Below are positions 1-10,645 of a DNA stretch of 64,000 nt, one piece after another (the stretch's first letter is position 1; each line of letters begins with the position of its first letter). The notes beneath the pieces were generated by a model. The model ran no database searches, was not told where the DNA came from, and worked only from the letters and a program-made list of their open reading frames with translations. A program made the translations under genes and the position numbers. The DNA comes from Halomonas sp. M20 (lineage in GTDB: Bacteria > Pseudomonadota > Gammaproteobacteria > Pseudomonadales > Halomonadaceae), in NCBI RefSeq assembly GCF_020622265.1, contig NZ_JACNMQ010000009.1:80956-144955 (forward strand), read 5' to 3'.

Positions 1-1087
1 CAAAATACGCGGCGCCACCAACAAGATTGCTCAGTTGCTGGCTGCCGATGCTCAGGGCAATGGGGTGATCGCCGCTTCCGCCGGCAATCATGCCCAGGGC
101 GTGGCCCGGGCCGCCGGCCTCGCAGGACTTCGCGCCGTTGTGGTCATGCCGACCAACGCGCCTTTAACCAAGATAGAAGCCTGTCGCAAGATGGGCGCCG
201 AGGTTCATTTGCATGGCACCAACCTGGAACAATCTACCGAGCTTGCCCTGGAAATTGCCCAACGGGACAACTTGGCCTTCCTGTCTCCCTACGACGACTG
301 GGATGTGATCGCCGGCCAGGCCAGCTGTGGTCTCGAGATGTTCGAGGACGCGCCGGACATGACGCTTGCCGTGGTGCCCCTAGGGGGTGGCGGCCTGCTG
401 TCCGGGGTGGCGCTAGCGCTCAAACTGCAAAATCCTGCCATTCGTATCGTCGGCGTACAAACCGACACTGTGGCACCTTGGCGGCGCTTTTTAGTGGATG
501 GCAGCATCGAGGAAGTCGCTCCCGATGCCCATACCATCGCCGATGGCATCAAGGTCAAGCGTGCCGGCAAGCTGACCCGCCAGGTCATCGCCCGCTACGT
601 AGACGATATCGTCACCGTCAGTGACAATGCCATCGCCGAGGCCATCGTAACCCTGCTCGAGCATACTCATACCATCGGTGAAGGGGCTGGGGTCATCGGC
701 CTAGCTGCCTTGATGAGTGGAAGGATTCATGTCAGCGATCGAGACCGGGTCGTCTGTGTGATCTCGGGTGGTAACGTGGATATGAGCCTGGTGGGCCGCT
801 CCATCGACTATGGCCTCGCCTCCAGCGGGCGCCTGATAAGCCTTTCGGTCACCATCCAGGATACGCCAGGCAATCTCGCCCATCTGCTCGATACCGTCGC
901 CAAGCTCAGCATGAACATCCGTCATGTGGAACATCGCCGCGGCGAACTCCACGTGCCTATCGGCATGACACAAGTGATTCTCGAGATGGAAACCCGCGGT
1001 CCGGAACACCAAAACCAATTAGTTGCCCTGCTTCAGAAAGAGGGTCTGCAGGTCAACTCGCTGACGGCCAGTGGCGATAACGATTAG
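1..1087 (+). CDS. ilvA: Threonine ammonia-lyase with C-terminal ACT domain, 5' truncated by the window edge
   Basis: PLP-dependent deaminase converting threonine to 2-oxobutyrate and ammonia, the entry to isoleucine synthesis. The frame is open from base 2, where the first complete codons read KIRGATNK; this lysine is the expected PLP Schiff-base residue of the family. The family signature AASAGNHAQG follows, and the glycine-rich phosphate loop VPLGGGGLLSG lies about 125 residues in. The last 75 or so residues (from GRLISLSVTIQDTPGNL) form one ACT-like domain, giving the architecture of the single-ACT enzymes of about 400 residues rather than the two-domain E. coli IlvA of about 514. Only about 40-50 N-terminal residues should lie outside the window. 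A strong terminator follows. Family certain; biosynthetic versus catabolic role is not decided by sequence alone. Confidence 0.93.
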   Translation, partial: KIRGATNKIAQLLAADAQGNGVIAASAGNHAQGVARAAGLAGLRAVVVMPTNAPLTKIEACRKMGAEVHLHGTNLEQSTELALEIAQRDNLAFLSPYDDWDVIAGQASCGLEMFEDAPDMTLAVVPLGGGGLLSGVALALKLQNPAIRIVGVQTDTVAPWRRFLVDGSIEEVAPDAHTIADGIKVKRAGKLTRQVIARYVDDIVTVSDNAIAEAIVTLLEHTHTIGEGAGVIGLAALMSGRIHVSDRDRVVCVISGGNVDMSLVGRSIDYGLASSGRLISLSVTIQDTPGNLAHLLDTVAKLSMNIRHVEHRRGELHVPIGMTQVILEMETRGPEHQNQLVALLQKEGLQVNSLTASGDND

Positions 1088-1142
1088 ATTGCACGTCACT
1101 CGTGCATTGAATGACCGGCTCGCAGAAGCCTTACTCTTTCCT

Positions 1143-1170
1143 GCCCACCTCCATTGGTGGGCTTTTTATT
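1143..1170 (+). terminator. Rho-independent terminator after ilvA
   Basis: Perfect 7-bp stem GCCCACC/GGTGGGC with a 6-base loop, followed at once by five T. It sits 55 bases after the threonine deaminase stop codon. Confidence 0.88.
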
Positions 1171-1371
1171 GTGATTTCAAGTGCATACGAAAATCACTTC
1201 ACGTGAGCATCTACTTGTATCAAACATGACATAAATCAATGTGCGCCGTTGTGCATCGGTTACGCTACTCCCAATTCGTAGCGTTATGACCGTGCTACGC
1301 TCATGCCCCAGTATTGGATGTGCCATGCGCCATCAGGGGCGATTATTGGGATTCAACCAAGGAGTCTTCCC

Positions 1372-2007
1372 ATGCGCGTAACCCCTCTTCTGACCGGCGC
1401 CATTTTCCTGGCCTCCATGACAGCCGCCTCCTCGGTAATGGCCTATGGCCAAAACGACTTCTATACACGCTTCGGTGTCGCCAAGGTCTCCCCGAAAAGT
1501 GACAACGGTGATTTGAGTGCTCTTGGCATCAACGAAATCGATGTAGGTGACGATAGCGCCTTCGCCTTCACCCTGGGCTACCGTTTCCTCGATCAGCTAG
1601 GTGTCGAGCTGCTGGCCGCTGAGCGCTTTGAGCACGAGATCGAGCTGGACGGAGCCAACGTTGCCTCGACCAAGCACCTACCGCCGACTCTGACCCTGCA
1701 GTATTACCCCTTCGGCGGAACCGATTCCCGGGTACAACCGTACGTCGGTGCCGGTGTGAACTACACTCGCTTCTCGGATGAAACCCTCGATCTTCCCGGC
1801 GCCGACCTCGAACTGGACAACTCCTGGGGCTACGCCGCGCAATTCGGCGTTGACCTATTGATCAGCGAGCACTGGGCGCTCAACGCCGCCGCCTGGTACC
1901 TGGACATCGACAGTGATGCCACTGTCTCGGCCGGGGGCGCCGACTACGATACCGAGGTGGAAATCGACCCGCTGGTGGTCATGGGTGGCCTGAGCTTTCG
2001 CTTCTAA
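1372..2007 (+). CDS. ompW: OmpW family outer-membrane protein
   Basis: Small eight-stranded outer-membrane beta-barrel (OmpW family), a narrow hydrophobic channel whose members respond to osmotic, oxidative and other stresses. The 211-residue product starts MRVTPLLTGAIFLASM with a Sec signal peptide probably cleaved after SSVMA, then shows alternating barrel segments (ALGYRFLDQLGVELLAAE, YPFGGTDSRVQPYVGAGVNYTRF as family landmarks) and ends GGLSFRF with the terminal aromatic used by the BAM machinery. A longer reading from 1303 is possible, but AAGGAG stands at the right distance from the ATG at 1372 and the signal peptide begins there; the length matches E. coli OmpW (212). Monocistronic between two terminators. 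Confidence 0.92.
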   Translation: MRVTPLLTGAIFLASMTAASSVMAYGQNDFYTRFGVAKVSPKSDNGDLSALGINEIDVGDDSAFAFTLGYRFLDQLGVELLAAERFEHEIELDGANVASTKHLPPTLTLQYYPFGGTDSRVQPYVGAGVNYTRFSDETLDLPGADLELDNSWGYAAQFGVDLLISEHWALNAAAWYLDIDSDATVSAGGADYDTEVEIDPLVVMGGLSFRF

Positions 2008-2035
2008 TACTCAGTGTTTTCCGATTCTCCATAAG

Positions 2036-2100
2036 ACGGCCTGAGGGCCGTTCCAGAACGTTGAAAAAGCTCTGGTGTAACCGCTGGAGCTTTGCTTTTA
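2036..2100 (+). terminator. Two hairpins after ompW, the second a probable terminator
   Basis: First hairpin ACGGCC-TGAG-GGCCGT (2036-2051) has no T-run. The second pairs AAAGCTC (2066-2072) with GAGCTTT (2087-2093) and runs into GCTTTTA. It is weaker than the others in the window. The rest of the stretch up to 2302 shows no gene. Confidence 0.5.
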
Positions 2101-2302
2101 GTTAGTACTACTTAAGAAGCCACCCTATGTTCAAAGTCCCCATGGACTATGTCCAACCGGTAAGAAGGTGATGCTTTAACATTCAGAAAGAATTGGCAAC
2201 GAGGCTTTGCCGGCAACACCGTCCATCATTAGTTCTTTCGTTAACGTGCAAAAGGCTTGGCCAGTGACAAGCTACTGTATCCCGAGAGTGTGTACTAATA
2301 CG

Positions 2303-3061
2303 TTACACCAGATGCAACATGACATCGTGCTGCTTCAGCAGGTGGCGTATCCGCTCCGGCGGCTGACGGTCGGTGAACAGCGCACTGATCTGCGAAAGAT
2401 GTCCTTGTCGAACGACGGGGTTGCGCTGGAACTTGGAGTAATCCGCGGCCAGAAACACTTGTCGCGAATTGCGAATGATCGCCTGGGCGACTCGCGCCTC
2501 CTGGTAGTCAAACTCCAGTAGCGAGCCGTCTTCGTCGATGCCACTGATACCGATGATGCCGTAATCGACCTTGAACTGGTTGATGAAATCGATCGTGGCC
2601 TCGCCCATGATACCGCCATCCCGGGCGCGGATCTGGCCGCCGGCGATTATCAGATTAAAGTGCTCCTTGTGCTGCAGGATGGCTGCCACATTGAGGTTGT
2701 TGGTGATGACCTCCAGGCTGCGATGCTCTAGCAGCGCGTTGGCGATCACTTCATTGGTAGTGCCGATGTTGATGAACAGCGATGCATCTTCCGGGATGTG
2801 CTTCGCCACTGTGACGGCAATCCGATGCTTGGCGTCGAGATTGAGACTCTTACGCGTCGTGTAAGAGGTATTGACGGTACTGGACTCGAGGCTGGCGCCG
2901 CCATGAACGCGGCGTATCCGATTCCTACTTGCCAGATAATTGAGATCACGACGAATTGTCTGCGGAGTCACCGTGAAATGATCGGCCAACTGCTCAATAC
3001 TGGCATAGCCCTGGCGGCCAACCACTTCAATGATACTCTCATGTCGCTGCTGCTGGTTCAT
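2303..3061 (-). CDS. glpR: DeoR-family glycerol-3-phosphate regulon repressor GlpR
   Basis: Transcription repressor of glycerol catabolism, released from DNA by glycerol-3-phosphate in characterised homologues. The 252 residues equal the E. coli GlpR length. The N-terminal DeoR helix-turn-helix is clear (RHESIIEVVGRQGYASIEQLADHF, then TVTPQTIRRDLNYL), followed by RIRRVHGGA and the C-terminal sugar-phosphate-binding domain with NIGTTNEVIANAL, ITNNLNVA and IIAGGQIRARDGGIMG. It lies downstream of glpF-K-D on the same strand after a 216-base gap, so it may have its own promoter. Confidence 0.93.
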   Translation of the reverse strand: MNQQQRHESIIEVVGRQGYASIEQLADHFTVTPQTIRRDLNYLASRNRIRRVHGGASLESSTVNTSYTTRKSLNLDAKHRIAVTVAKHIPEDASLFINIGTTNEVIANALLEHRSLEVITNNLNVAAILQHKEHFNLIIAGGQIRARDGGIMGEATIDFINQFKVDYGIIGISGIDEDGSLLEFDYQEARVAQAIIRNSRQVFLAADYSKFQRNPVVRQGHLSQISALFTDRQPPERIRHLLKQHDVMLHLV

Positions 3062-3277
3062 GAAAACTCTTCGATTCTTACGTACTCGTATTCAGAAATG
3101 CGCTTTAATCACGCTGTTATACATAGCCATTCTATCACCTCCAGTCGGTTAGACTCCTCGCCACGCACTGCATCAACATGGTGCCCTACCATCTGCAGGG
3201 CCTGAGGCAAGGCCCCACTTGCTCCGGTATGGGTCGTTGAAGACTCGAAGCGTTCCGCCGGTAACTGTCGGCGCTCG

Positions 3278-4957
3278 CTACCATTTCAAGGTTTCAAAAT
3301 GAGGTGCGCTGTCGTTCTCGCTCTCATGGCTGGGGATTTCCAGTCTACGATCATCGTGCCTGTCAAAATATTCATCGAAGCGCGCCTTGGCCTCGTCGCC
3401 GAACAGGATCTCACAGGCTTCCCTCAAGCCGGGAGATTGGCGGATTTCCTCGTCACGTACCACCAGGGAGATCTTCGAGCGACGCCGCAGGAAATCCTCG
3501 AGACGCACGATCATCTCACGGTGGCGCGCCTGATCGAGCTCGCAGCGCAGGTACTCGGTGCCCTCGATCAGCAGTTCGCCTTGGCGTGGATCCTCGCGAA
3601 TCTTCTCGAGCATGGCCAAGGCGCCGGCGCCGTAACGTCGCCAGAGGCGGATCGATAATGGCTCGGAGGACTCCGCCGGGGTCATGGCATCCAGATCCAT
3701 CAGCTCCGCCTGGTGCATGAATTCCCGCTTGACCGGCGCCGGCGGCTCGCCGTACCAGCGATAGTTCGGATGAGAAATCGTCACACCCAGACGCTTCACC
3801 TCCTCGACGACCTCGTCCCCCACGTTGAGGCAGTCGGTTAGCTTGCCGCCGAAGATACTGATATGTGCATCGTCTTCGTGGGTATCGATGGCATGCTTGC
3901 GCGACAGCTGCAAGAAATCGCGATTCTTGCCGCTGCTGGGCTTGACCGCGAGAGAGCGAACACCGCAACGAGTCGCGATGATGTCGTCCCGGCTCAGCGG
4001 CTTATCCAGGGTGAGACGCTTGTTGATATTGTCCAGCACGAACTGGACGTCATCGTCGGTAACCTGCACCTCCGGGCTTTCCATGCGCGTATCCGTGGTG
4101 CCGATACAGGTGCGCGGCCCCATGGGAATGACGAAGAACAGCCGCCCCTCATCGTCGAAGAAGGCCAGCACCCGCCGGTGATCCGTCAGCTGCGGCACGA
4201 TCAGGTGAATGCCCTTGGAATAGGCGTGTCTGTGGGGGGTCTGCTGCTTGCTCAAGGTGTTGTGCTCGTCCACCCAAGGGCCGGCGGCGTTGATCAAGAC
4301 CTTGGCACGGATATCGAAAGTGTCATCGCTCACCACGTTGCGTGCTTGGACGATCCAGGTGCCGCCTTCCCGCTGGGCGCCCAGGGATTCAACATAGTTG
4401 GCGGCCACGGCGCCGTGGTTCAGCGCGGTGCGCACGAAGTTGAAGACGAAGCGCGCGTCGTTGTCGTGAAGATAGGCATCAGAATACTCGAAACCGCCGA
4501 CCGTCTCCCGGGTATTGATGATCGACTCACTCTCCCTGATAGATTTCGGGGTAAGGAAGCGTGGGATACGCGTGAAACAGTCGCCCATGAACCAGTAGAG
4601 CCAAGTACCGAACCAGAGATAGCTGGGTCGGTAGCGAAACCCCTTGGCGATGGTGGTCAGGAAGCGAATTTCCTGAACCGTGGAAGGAAAGCTCTTGATC
4701 AAATGGTTACGGCTCTTGCAGAGCTTTCGCACCAGCGCGAAATCATAGCTTTCCATGTATTTGATGCCCCCCCAGACCAGGTTGGAGGAATGCATGCTGG
4801 TACCGCTGGCGAAGTCGCCTCGATCGATCAACGCCACCTTGACGCCCTTGCCAGCCAGGGCGGCGGCGGCGGCGGCGCCGTTGATGCCGCCACCGATGAT
4901 CAGCACGTCGAAAGTGTCGTCGGTCAGTTTTTCGATATTGCTGTTGCGCAGTTGCAT
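3278..4957 (-). CDS. glpD: Aerobic FAD-dependent glycerol-3-phosphate dehydrogenase
   Basis: Membrane-associated flavoprotein that oxidises sn-glycerol-3-phosphate to dihydroxyacetone phosphate and passes electrons to quinone. The N-terminal FAD-binding Rossmann motif is DVLIIGGGINGAAAAAALAG (residues about 17-36), followed by the family motif RGDFASGTSMHSSNLVWGGIKY. A C-terminal DAO_C domain contains EGTEYLRCELDQARHREMIVRLEDFLRRRSKISLV. At 559 residues it is longer than the E. coli enzyme (501), with an acidic tail, so it belongs to a divergent GlpD/DAO branch. Last gene of the glpF-glpK-glpD unit, 87 bases after glpK. Confidence 0.92.
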   Translation of the reverse strand: MQLRNSNIEKLTDDTFDVLIIGGGINGAAAAAALAGKGVKVALIDRGDFASGTSMHSSNLVWGGIKYMESYDFALVRKLCKSRNHLIKSFPSTVQEIRFLTTIAKGFRYRPSYLWFGTWLYWFMGDCFTRIPRFLTPKSIRESESIINTRETVGGFEYSDAYLHDNDARFVFNFVRTALNHGAVAANYVESLGAQREGGTWIVQARNVVSDDTFDIRAKVLINAAGPWVDEHNTLSKQQTPHRHAYSKGIHLIVPQLTDHRRVLAFFDDEGRLFFVIPMGPRTCIGTTDTRMESPEVQVTDDDVQFVLDNINKRLTLDKPLSRDDIIATRCGVRSLAVKPSSGKNRDFLQLSRKHAIDTHEDDAHISIFGGKLTDCLNVGDEVVEEVKRLGVTISHPNYRWYGEPPAPVKREFMHQAELMDLDAMTPAESSEPLSIRLWRRYGAGALAMLEKIREDPRQGELLIEGTEYLRCELDQARHREMIVRLEDFLRRRSKISLVVRDEEIRQSPGLREACEILFGDEAKARFDEYFDRHDDRRLEIPSHESENDSAPHFETLKW

Positions 4958-5044
4958 GATGAGATTCCGTCAGTTGAGGAGTCGCGCCGTCCGGCACCTT
5001 CCGGACGGTGACGTGGGCGTTTCACTCGAACCCTCGCCCGAGCG

Positions 5045-6607
<1,563 letters not shown>

Positions 6608-6610
6608 TCA

Positions 6611-7459
6611 TCAATCCCGTTTGGGCGCGGGAGCCGGGTTGCCTTTCGGCGGCAATGCATGGCGCTTGGACCACCATCTTTCGGCGATGAAATCCGTGGA
6701 CAAGCAGGCCAGGATCGCGATCAGGGCGATCGCCATGCCAAGCGCACTGCCGTCGACGAACACATGCTGATAGAAGAGTCCGCCGCTGGCTCCGCCGATC
6801 AAGGGCCCTACGACCGGAATCCAGGCGTACTTCCAGTTCGAACCACCCTTACCGGCCACTGGGAGCAGAAAGTGCGCCAAGCGAGGCCCCAGATCCCGGG
6901 CTGGATTGATGGCGTAGCCGGTGGTCCCGCCCAGGGATAGACCGATAGCGAGTACCAGCAGCCCGATGATTAGCGGGTTGAGGCCTTCGGTGAACTCGTT
7001 GGCGCCGATGGCCAGCACGCTCAGCACGAGCACGAAGGTACCGATGATTTCACTCATCAGGTTAGAAGGCGTATGGGGAATGGCGGGATCGGTACAGAAA
7101 ACCGCCAACTTGGCGTCCTTGTCCTCGGTGACCTGCCAGTGCGGGTAGTAATGCAGCCACACTACCACTGCGCCGATGAAGGCGCCGATCATCTGGCCCG
7201 AGATATAGGCGGGAACCAATGCCCAGGAGAATTCACCGATGACCGCAAGGCCGACGGTGACCGCGGGATTGATGTGCGCGCCGCTGATGTCACCCACCGC
7301 GTAGATGGCCATTGCTACACCCAAGCCCCAGCCAAAGGTGATGACAATCCAGCCGCTCGCCTCGGCTTTCGAACGTTTGAGCACCACGCCGGCCACGACG
7401 CCACCACCGAAGATGATGAGAATCATCGTGCCGAAGAGCTCACCTAGAAAAGGTGTCAT
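6611..7459 (-). CDS. glpF: Glycerol uptake facilitator (aquaglyceroporin)
   Basis: Inner-membrane channel for passive glycerol entry, MIP family. The 282-residue protein has six membrane segments and both pore-lining NPA boxes: GAHINPAVT in the first half and YAINPARDLGPR in the second; the D after the second NPA-R is typical of glycerol-conducting members. AGGAGAAG lies upstream of the ATG. First gene of the glycerol operon, facing a 468-base divergent intergenic region that should hold the promoter. Confidence 0.95.
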   Translation of the reverse strand: MTPFLGELFGTMILIIFGGGVVAGVVLKRSKAEASGWIVITFGWGLGVAMAIYAVGDISGAHINPAVTVGLAVIGEFSWALVPAYISGQMIGAFIGAVVVWLHYYPHWQVTEDKDAKLAVFCTDPAIPHTPSNLMSEIIGTFVLVLSVLAIGANEFTEGLNPLIIGLLVLAIGLSLGGTTGYAINPARDLGPRLAHFLLPVAGKGGSNWKYAWIPVVGPLIGGASGGLFYQHVFVDGSALGMAIALIAILACLSTDFIAERWWSKRHALPPKGNPAPAPKRD

Positions 7460-7927
7460 GAGCTTCTCCTTTCACTTGTAGTTGTGTATGAATTTATGAA
7501 GCATTTTTCGCTGTGCCGAACCCAGCAAGGCGCTGTGCAACGAAGCCTGCGGCTCGCTCCCTCGCAAACGAAGCATTCCTGCTCAAATTAGCGTTTAGCG
7601 GTTGACGATAACCCTGAAAAGCCGCCAAAGTTCGATTATGAAAATTAGTATCTATTTTCGAACAATTCAACAGGAAAAGTGTAGAAATGAGAAAATACTC
7701 TTCTTTTATATTCGGAAACGAAAATTCATAGCAAAAAATACACAAAATACGAAAGTCTTCCTGCCCACGGCATCGCTTTGTCTCAACATTAAAACGAGCG
7801 CCATTGCGTCCGAGGGAGTAACTGGATAAGACTCATCGCAGATCAGCGTGAAACCGACAGGATTTGCGTTTTCATGCTTTCCCCCTAGGCTTGGATCAGG
7901 AGAACAATCTACGACAGAGAGAAAACA
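7460..7927. promoter_or_regulatory. glpF / M20-peptidase divergent intergenic region with candidate GlpR half-sites
   Basis: No gene is seen in this stretch, which is clearly AT-richer than its surroundings. It contains TTCG/CGAA pairs of the kind expected for DeoR/GlpR-type operators: TTTTCGAA at 7655-7662 and TTCG-GAAA-CGAA at 7711-7722, plus a looser TTTTTCG...CGAA pair near 7505-7518. All lie upstream of glpF. Assignment to GlpR is inferred from the neighbouring regulator; no footprint can be read from sequence. Confidence 0.4.
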
Positions 7928-9181
7928 ATGAAGCCTTTCCTGCTAGCCGTAAGCCTTACCTGCACCACCTTCCTTACCCCATTCCCAACTTTAGCCGCCT
8001 CTCAGCAAAAGGTCCTCGAAGCCGCCCAAGAGCAGGAGCAACCGCTGCTCGAGACCCTGGAAACGCTGGTCAATATCGATTCCGGCACCGGTTACGTGGA
8101 AGGTCTCAATAAAGTCGCCGGTATACTCGAGCAACGCCTCGAACGTCTTGGCGCCGAGATCGAAACCCGCCCGGCGCCAAAGTTCGGCGGCAAGACGCTG
8201 ATCGGCACCCTGAACGGTAATGGGGATCAGAACCTCATGCTGATGATCCACTACGACACCGTGTTCGATGAAGGCGAGGTAGAAGAACGACCCTTTCGTA
8301 CCGAGGATGGCCGTGGCTACGGCCCGGGCATTGGGGACGCAAAGGGAGGCGTCGCGGTGATTCTGCACGCTCTCGCGATACTCGAAGAACTCGATTTCAA
8401 GAAGTACGGCACCCTGACCGTGGTCTTCAATCCAGACGAAGAAAAAGGCTCTCTTGGCTCTCGAGATGCAATTCAACAACTCGCCAAGGATCAGGACGCC
8501 GTGCTGGTATTCGAGCCGGCGCTGGGTGAAGACGATGTCGATGCGGTTACCGTAGTGACCAAGGGCATCAACTATGTCTTTCTCGACGTCGAAGGCCGCG
8601 CCTCCCACGCGGGTAGCGCGCCGGAGCAAGGGCGGAACGCGATCATGGAGCTCGCGCACCAGCTTCTGCAACTCGATGAACTAGGCAACGCCGACAAGGA
8701 GACCACCCTCAACTGGACCATCGTCGACGGTGGCGCCAAGCGCAACATCATTCCCGAGCAGGCCCACGCCGAAGGCGATATGCGCTATTTCGATGCCGGC
8801 GAATATGAACGAGTGATGAACGAGGCCAACAAGATCATTCAAAACAAGCTCATAGAAGATACAAAGGTGAACTTCCGCATCGACAAGGGTCGTCCTCCGA
8901 TGCCTGACAACCCCCAGACCCAGGCGCTGGCAGAACAGGCACAAGCGATTTATTCCGAACTGGATCGCGATCTCAATGCCATCGAGATCGGCGGGGGAAC
9001 CGATGCCGCCTATGCCTATACCCCGGATAGCGATACACCGGCAGTGCTTGAGTCCCTGGGCCTGGTAGGCGGGCGTTACCACAGTGCTGATGAGTTCATC
9101 GTACTCGACAGCATCGTACCCAGACTCTATCTCGCGACCCGCATGATCATGGAGCTTTCCGGGCAAGCACCTGATTCTTGA
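7928..9181 (+). CDS. Exported M20 glutamate carboxypeptidase (CPG2-like)
   Basis: Zinc-dependent exopeptidase of family M20A resembling Pseudomonas carboxypeptidase G2, which removes C-terminal glutamate from folates and similar N-acyl amino acids. The 417 residues begin with a Sec signal peptide (cleavage near TLAAS). The di-zinc ligands appear in order: H108 in MIHYDT, D137 in GPGIGDAKGG, the catalytic/bridging pair E171-E172 in NPDEEKGS, E196 in FEPA, and the C-terminal histidine in RYHSADEF. The dimerisation/lid domain contains RASHAGSAPEQGRNA. Actual substrate is not known; periplasmic peptide or folate salvage is an inference. Ribosome-binding site is poor (AGAGAG). Confidence 0.88.
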   Translation: MKPFLLAVSLTCTTFLTPFPTLAASQQKVLEAAQEQEQPLLETLETLVNIDSGTGYVEGLNKVAGILEQRLERLGAEIETRPAPKFGGKTLIGTLNGNGDQNLMLMIHYDTVFDEGEVEERPFRTEDGRGYGPGIGDAKGGVAVILHALAILEELDFKKYGTLTVVFNPDEEKGSLGSRDAIQQLAKDQDAVLVFEPALGEDDVDAVTVVTKGINYVFLDVEGRASHAGSAPEQGRNAIMELAHQLLQLDELGNADKETTLNWTIVDGGAKRNIIPEQAHAEGDMRYFDAGEYERVMNEANKIIQNKLIEDTKVNFRIDKGRPPMPDNPQTQALAEQAQAIYSELDRDLNAIEIGGGTDAAYAYTPDSDTPAVLESLGLVGGRYHSADEFIVLDSIVPRLYLATRMIMELSGQAPDS

Positions 9182-9278
9182 ATCCATGGAAATAGTTAGG
9201 CGTAGCGCTATGGGCTTTCATAAAGCGGCCTCGTCCGGCTAAGCTTGGCATGTACGAGAATCCACAAGGAGAGGATGC

Positions 9279-9593
9279 ATGCATACACATATTGACTGGG
9301 ACGACCCCGGCGCCGATAGCGTTACGGCACACTATACCAAGGACCCCAATGACTACGGCGAGCCGCATCCCGGCACCGTCGTTTCGGGACGCTATCAAGG
9401 CATGAACGTGCGCATCAAAGTCGAGGCCTACAAGGATGGCGTCAGTATCGGCGAGGTTGCCGCCCTGATCGATGCCAAAGGGGAACGAATCAAGCAACAC
9501 GGCAAACTCAACCTCGGAGACATCGTGCGCCTGCCCGACGATAAGCGAGCCTTCGAATCCGTTCCGGGTTCTCCAAAGGAGGACGAGGATTAG
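9279..9593 (+). CDS. Small acidic protein of unknown function
   Basis: 104-residue soluble protein, not recognised. It starts MHTHIDWDDPGADS, is rich in Asp/Glu, has no signal peptide or membrane segment, and contains a possible beta-rich core (GTVVSGRYQGMNVRIKVEAY, then LNLGDIVRLPDDKRAFE), ending in an acidic tail. AAGGAGAGG lies just upstream of two closely spaced in-phase candidate starts, and a strong terminator follows, so it is very likely translated. It may be co-transcribed with the M20 peptidase 97 bases upstream. Confidence 0.72.
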   Translation: MHTHIDWDDPGADSVTAHYTKDPNDYGEPHPGTVVSGRYQGMNVRIKVEAYKDGVSIGEVAALIDAKGERIKQHGKLNLGDIVRLPDDKRAFESVPGSPKEDED

Positions 9594-9651
9594 AAGCGAC
9601 CCAACGTTTATCAAGGATCGCTTGAGCTCGCTCTCTTGAGCCAGTAGCCTC

Positions 9652-9690
9652 CCCCTGAAGGTTGATTGCCCAATCTACCTTCAGGGGTTT
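9652..9690 (+). terminator. Rho-independent terminator
   Basis: Perfect 11-bp inverted repeat CCCCTGAAGGT / ACCTTCAGGGG with a 14-base loop, followed by TTT. It separates the small acidic gene from the convergent LysR gene. Confidence 0.8.
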
Positions 9691-9717
9691 CCAGACCTAT
9701 TGCTCCGATCTGTCTTA

Positions 9718-10644
9718 CTACTGCCCCCTTTCCTGACGACATCTAGGAACCCTATTTGTCCGAGTACGAGTAACCACATCAACAAACCGAGCCACTACAG
9801 GGTTTGTACTGCTAGATGACCACACCATCTCCGTAATCAACTTGGCCTCGGTATCTGCAAGAGGCCGCAGGATAATGTCCCGCCGGTTATGGTTAAGATC
9901 GCAGTCAGGATAGATGGTCACTCCCATTTGTGCGGCGACCAAGCCAAATATGCTGTCACTGTTTGGCGCTTCTTTAACCACTCTCGGAATGAATCCAGCC
10001 TCGAAACACAATGCTTTGATCTGAGAGACAAAATGTCGCCACGTATGCATATTGCCCAATACGAAAACTTCTTCCGAAAGAGCCTTTAGGGGCACACTTT
10101 CTAAATCAGCCAGCGGGTGATGGTAAGGTAAAACCGCCATATAAGGAGCTTCGTGCACGGTAACTTGCCTCAGCCCTGCGCCGCTGACAGGGCCGGTTAA
10201 AAATCCCACATCGAGCCGCCCGCCTTCGATCGCCTCGAGCTGCTCATGAGAATCGCAACGCACAAGATCGATACTCACTTCGGCCAGGTGGCTATGAAAA
10301 GTAGCCAGTATCGAAGGTAAGACGCCATTGATCGCGAAATCCGTATACCCCACGATCAGTCGCCCGGACTCGCCTTTGTTCGCCTTGATGGCGCGCTGCT
10401 CGGCGCGCTTCATTGCCTCCCGCGCGAGATAACACTCCTCGAGAAATACACTTCCCGCAGCAGTCAAACTGACATTCCGTCGGCTGCGCTGCAGCAAGAT
10501 CACACCCAGCTGATCCTCGAGTTGACGTATTGCACGGCTGAGCACCGGTTGCGCGACATGCAGACGCTCCGCAGCCCGGCGAAAGTGCAACTCTTCCGCT
10601 ATCGCGATGAAATAGCGAATATGGGGCTGTAAATGCCTCACCAC
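9718..10644 (-). CDS. LysR-family transcriptional regulator
   Basis: 308-residue LysR regulator: N-terminal winged helix-turn-helix (YFIAIAEELHFRRAAERLHVAQPVLSRAIRQLEDQLG) and a periplasmic-binding-protein-like effector domain starting near GRLIVGYTDFAINGVLPSIL. It is transcribed divergently from the N-carbamoylase gene, the classical position for a LysR activator of the adjacent catabolic genes. The start is GTG, with AGGG upstream that overlaps a palindrome and so suggests autoregulation. The effector is unknown. Confidence 0.9.
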   Translation of the reverse strand: MVRHLQPHIRYFIAIAEELHFRRAAERLHVAQPVLSRAIRQLEDQLGVILLQRSRRNVSLTAAGSVFLEECYLAREAMKRAEQRAIKANKGESGRLIVGYTDFAINGVLPSILATFHSHLAEVSIDLVRCDSHEQLEAIEGGRLDVGFLTGPVSGAGLRQVTVHEAPYMAVLPYHHPLADLESVPLKALSEEVFVLGNMHTWRHFVSQIKALCFEAGFIPRVVKEAPNSDSIFGLVAAQMGVTIYPDCDLNHNRRDIILRPLADTEAKLITEMVWSSSSTNPVVARFVDVVTRTRTNRVPRCRQERGQ

Positions 10645-10645
10645 T

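Noticed and set aside
3863..5011. 382-codon plus-strand ORF over glpD
   Set aside because: Lies entirely antisense to a well-conserved glpD gene; its composition is the reflection of GC-rich third positions and it has no family features.
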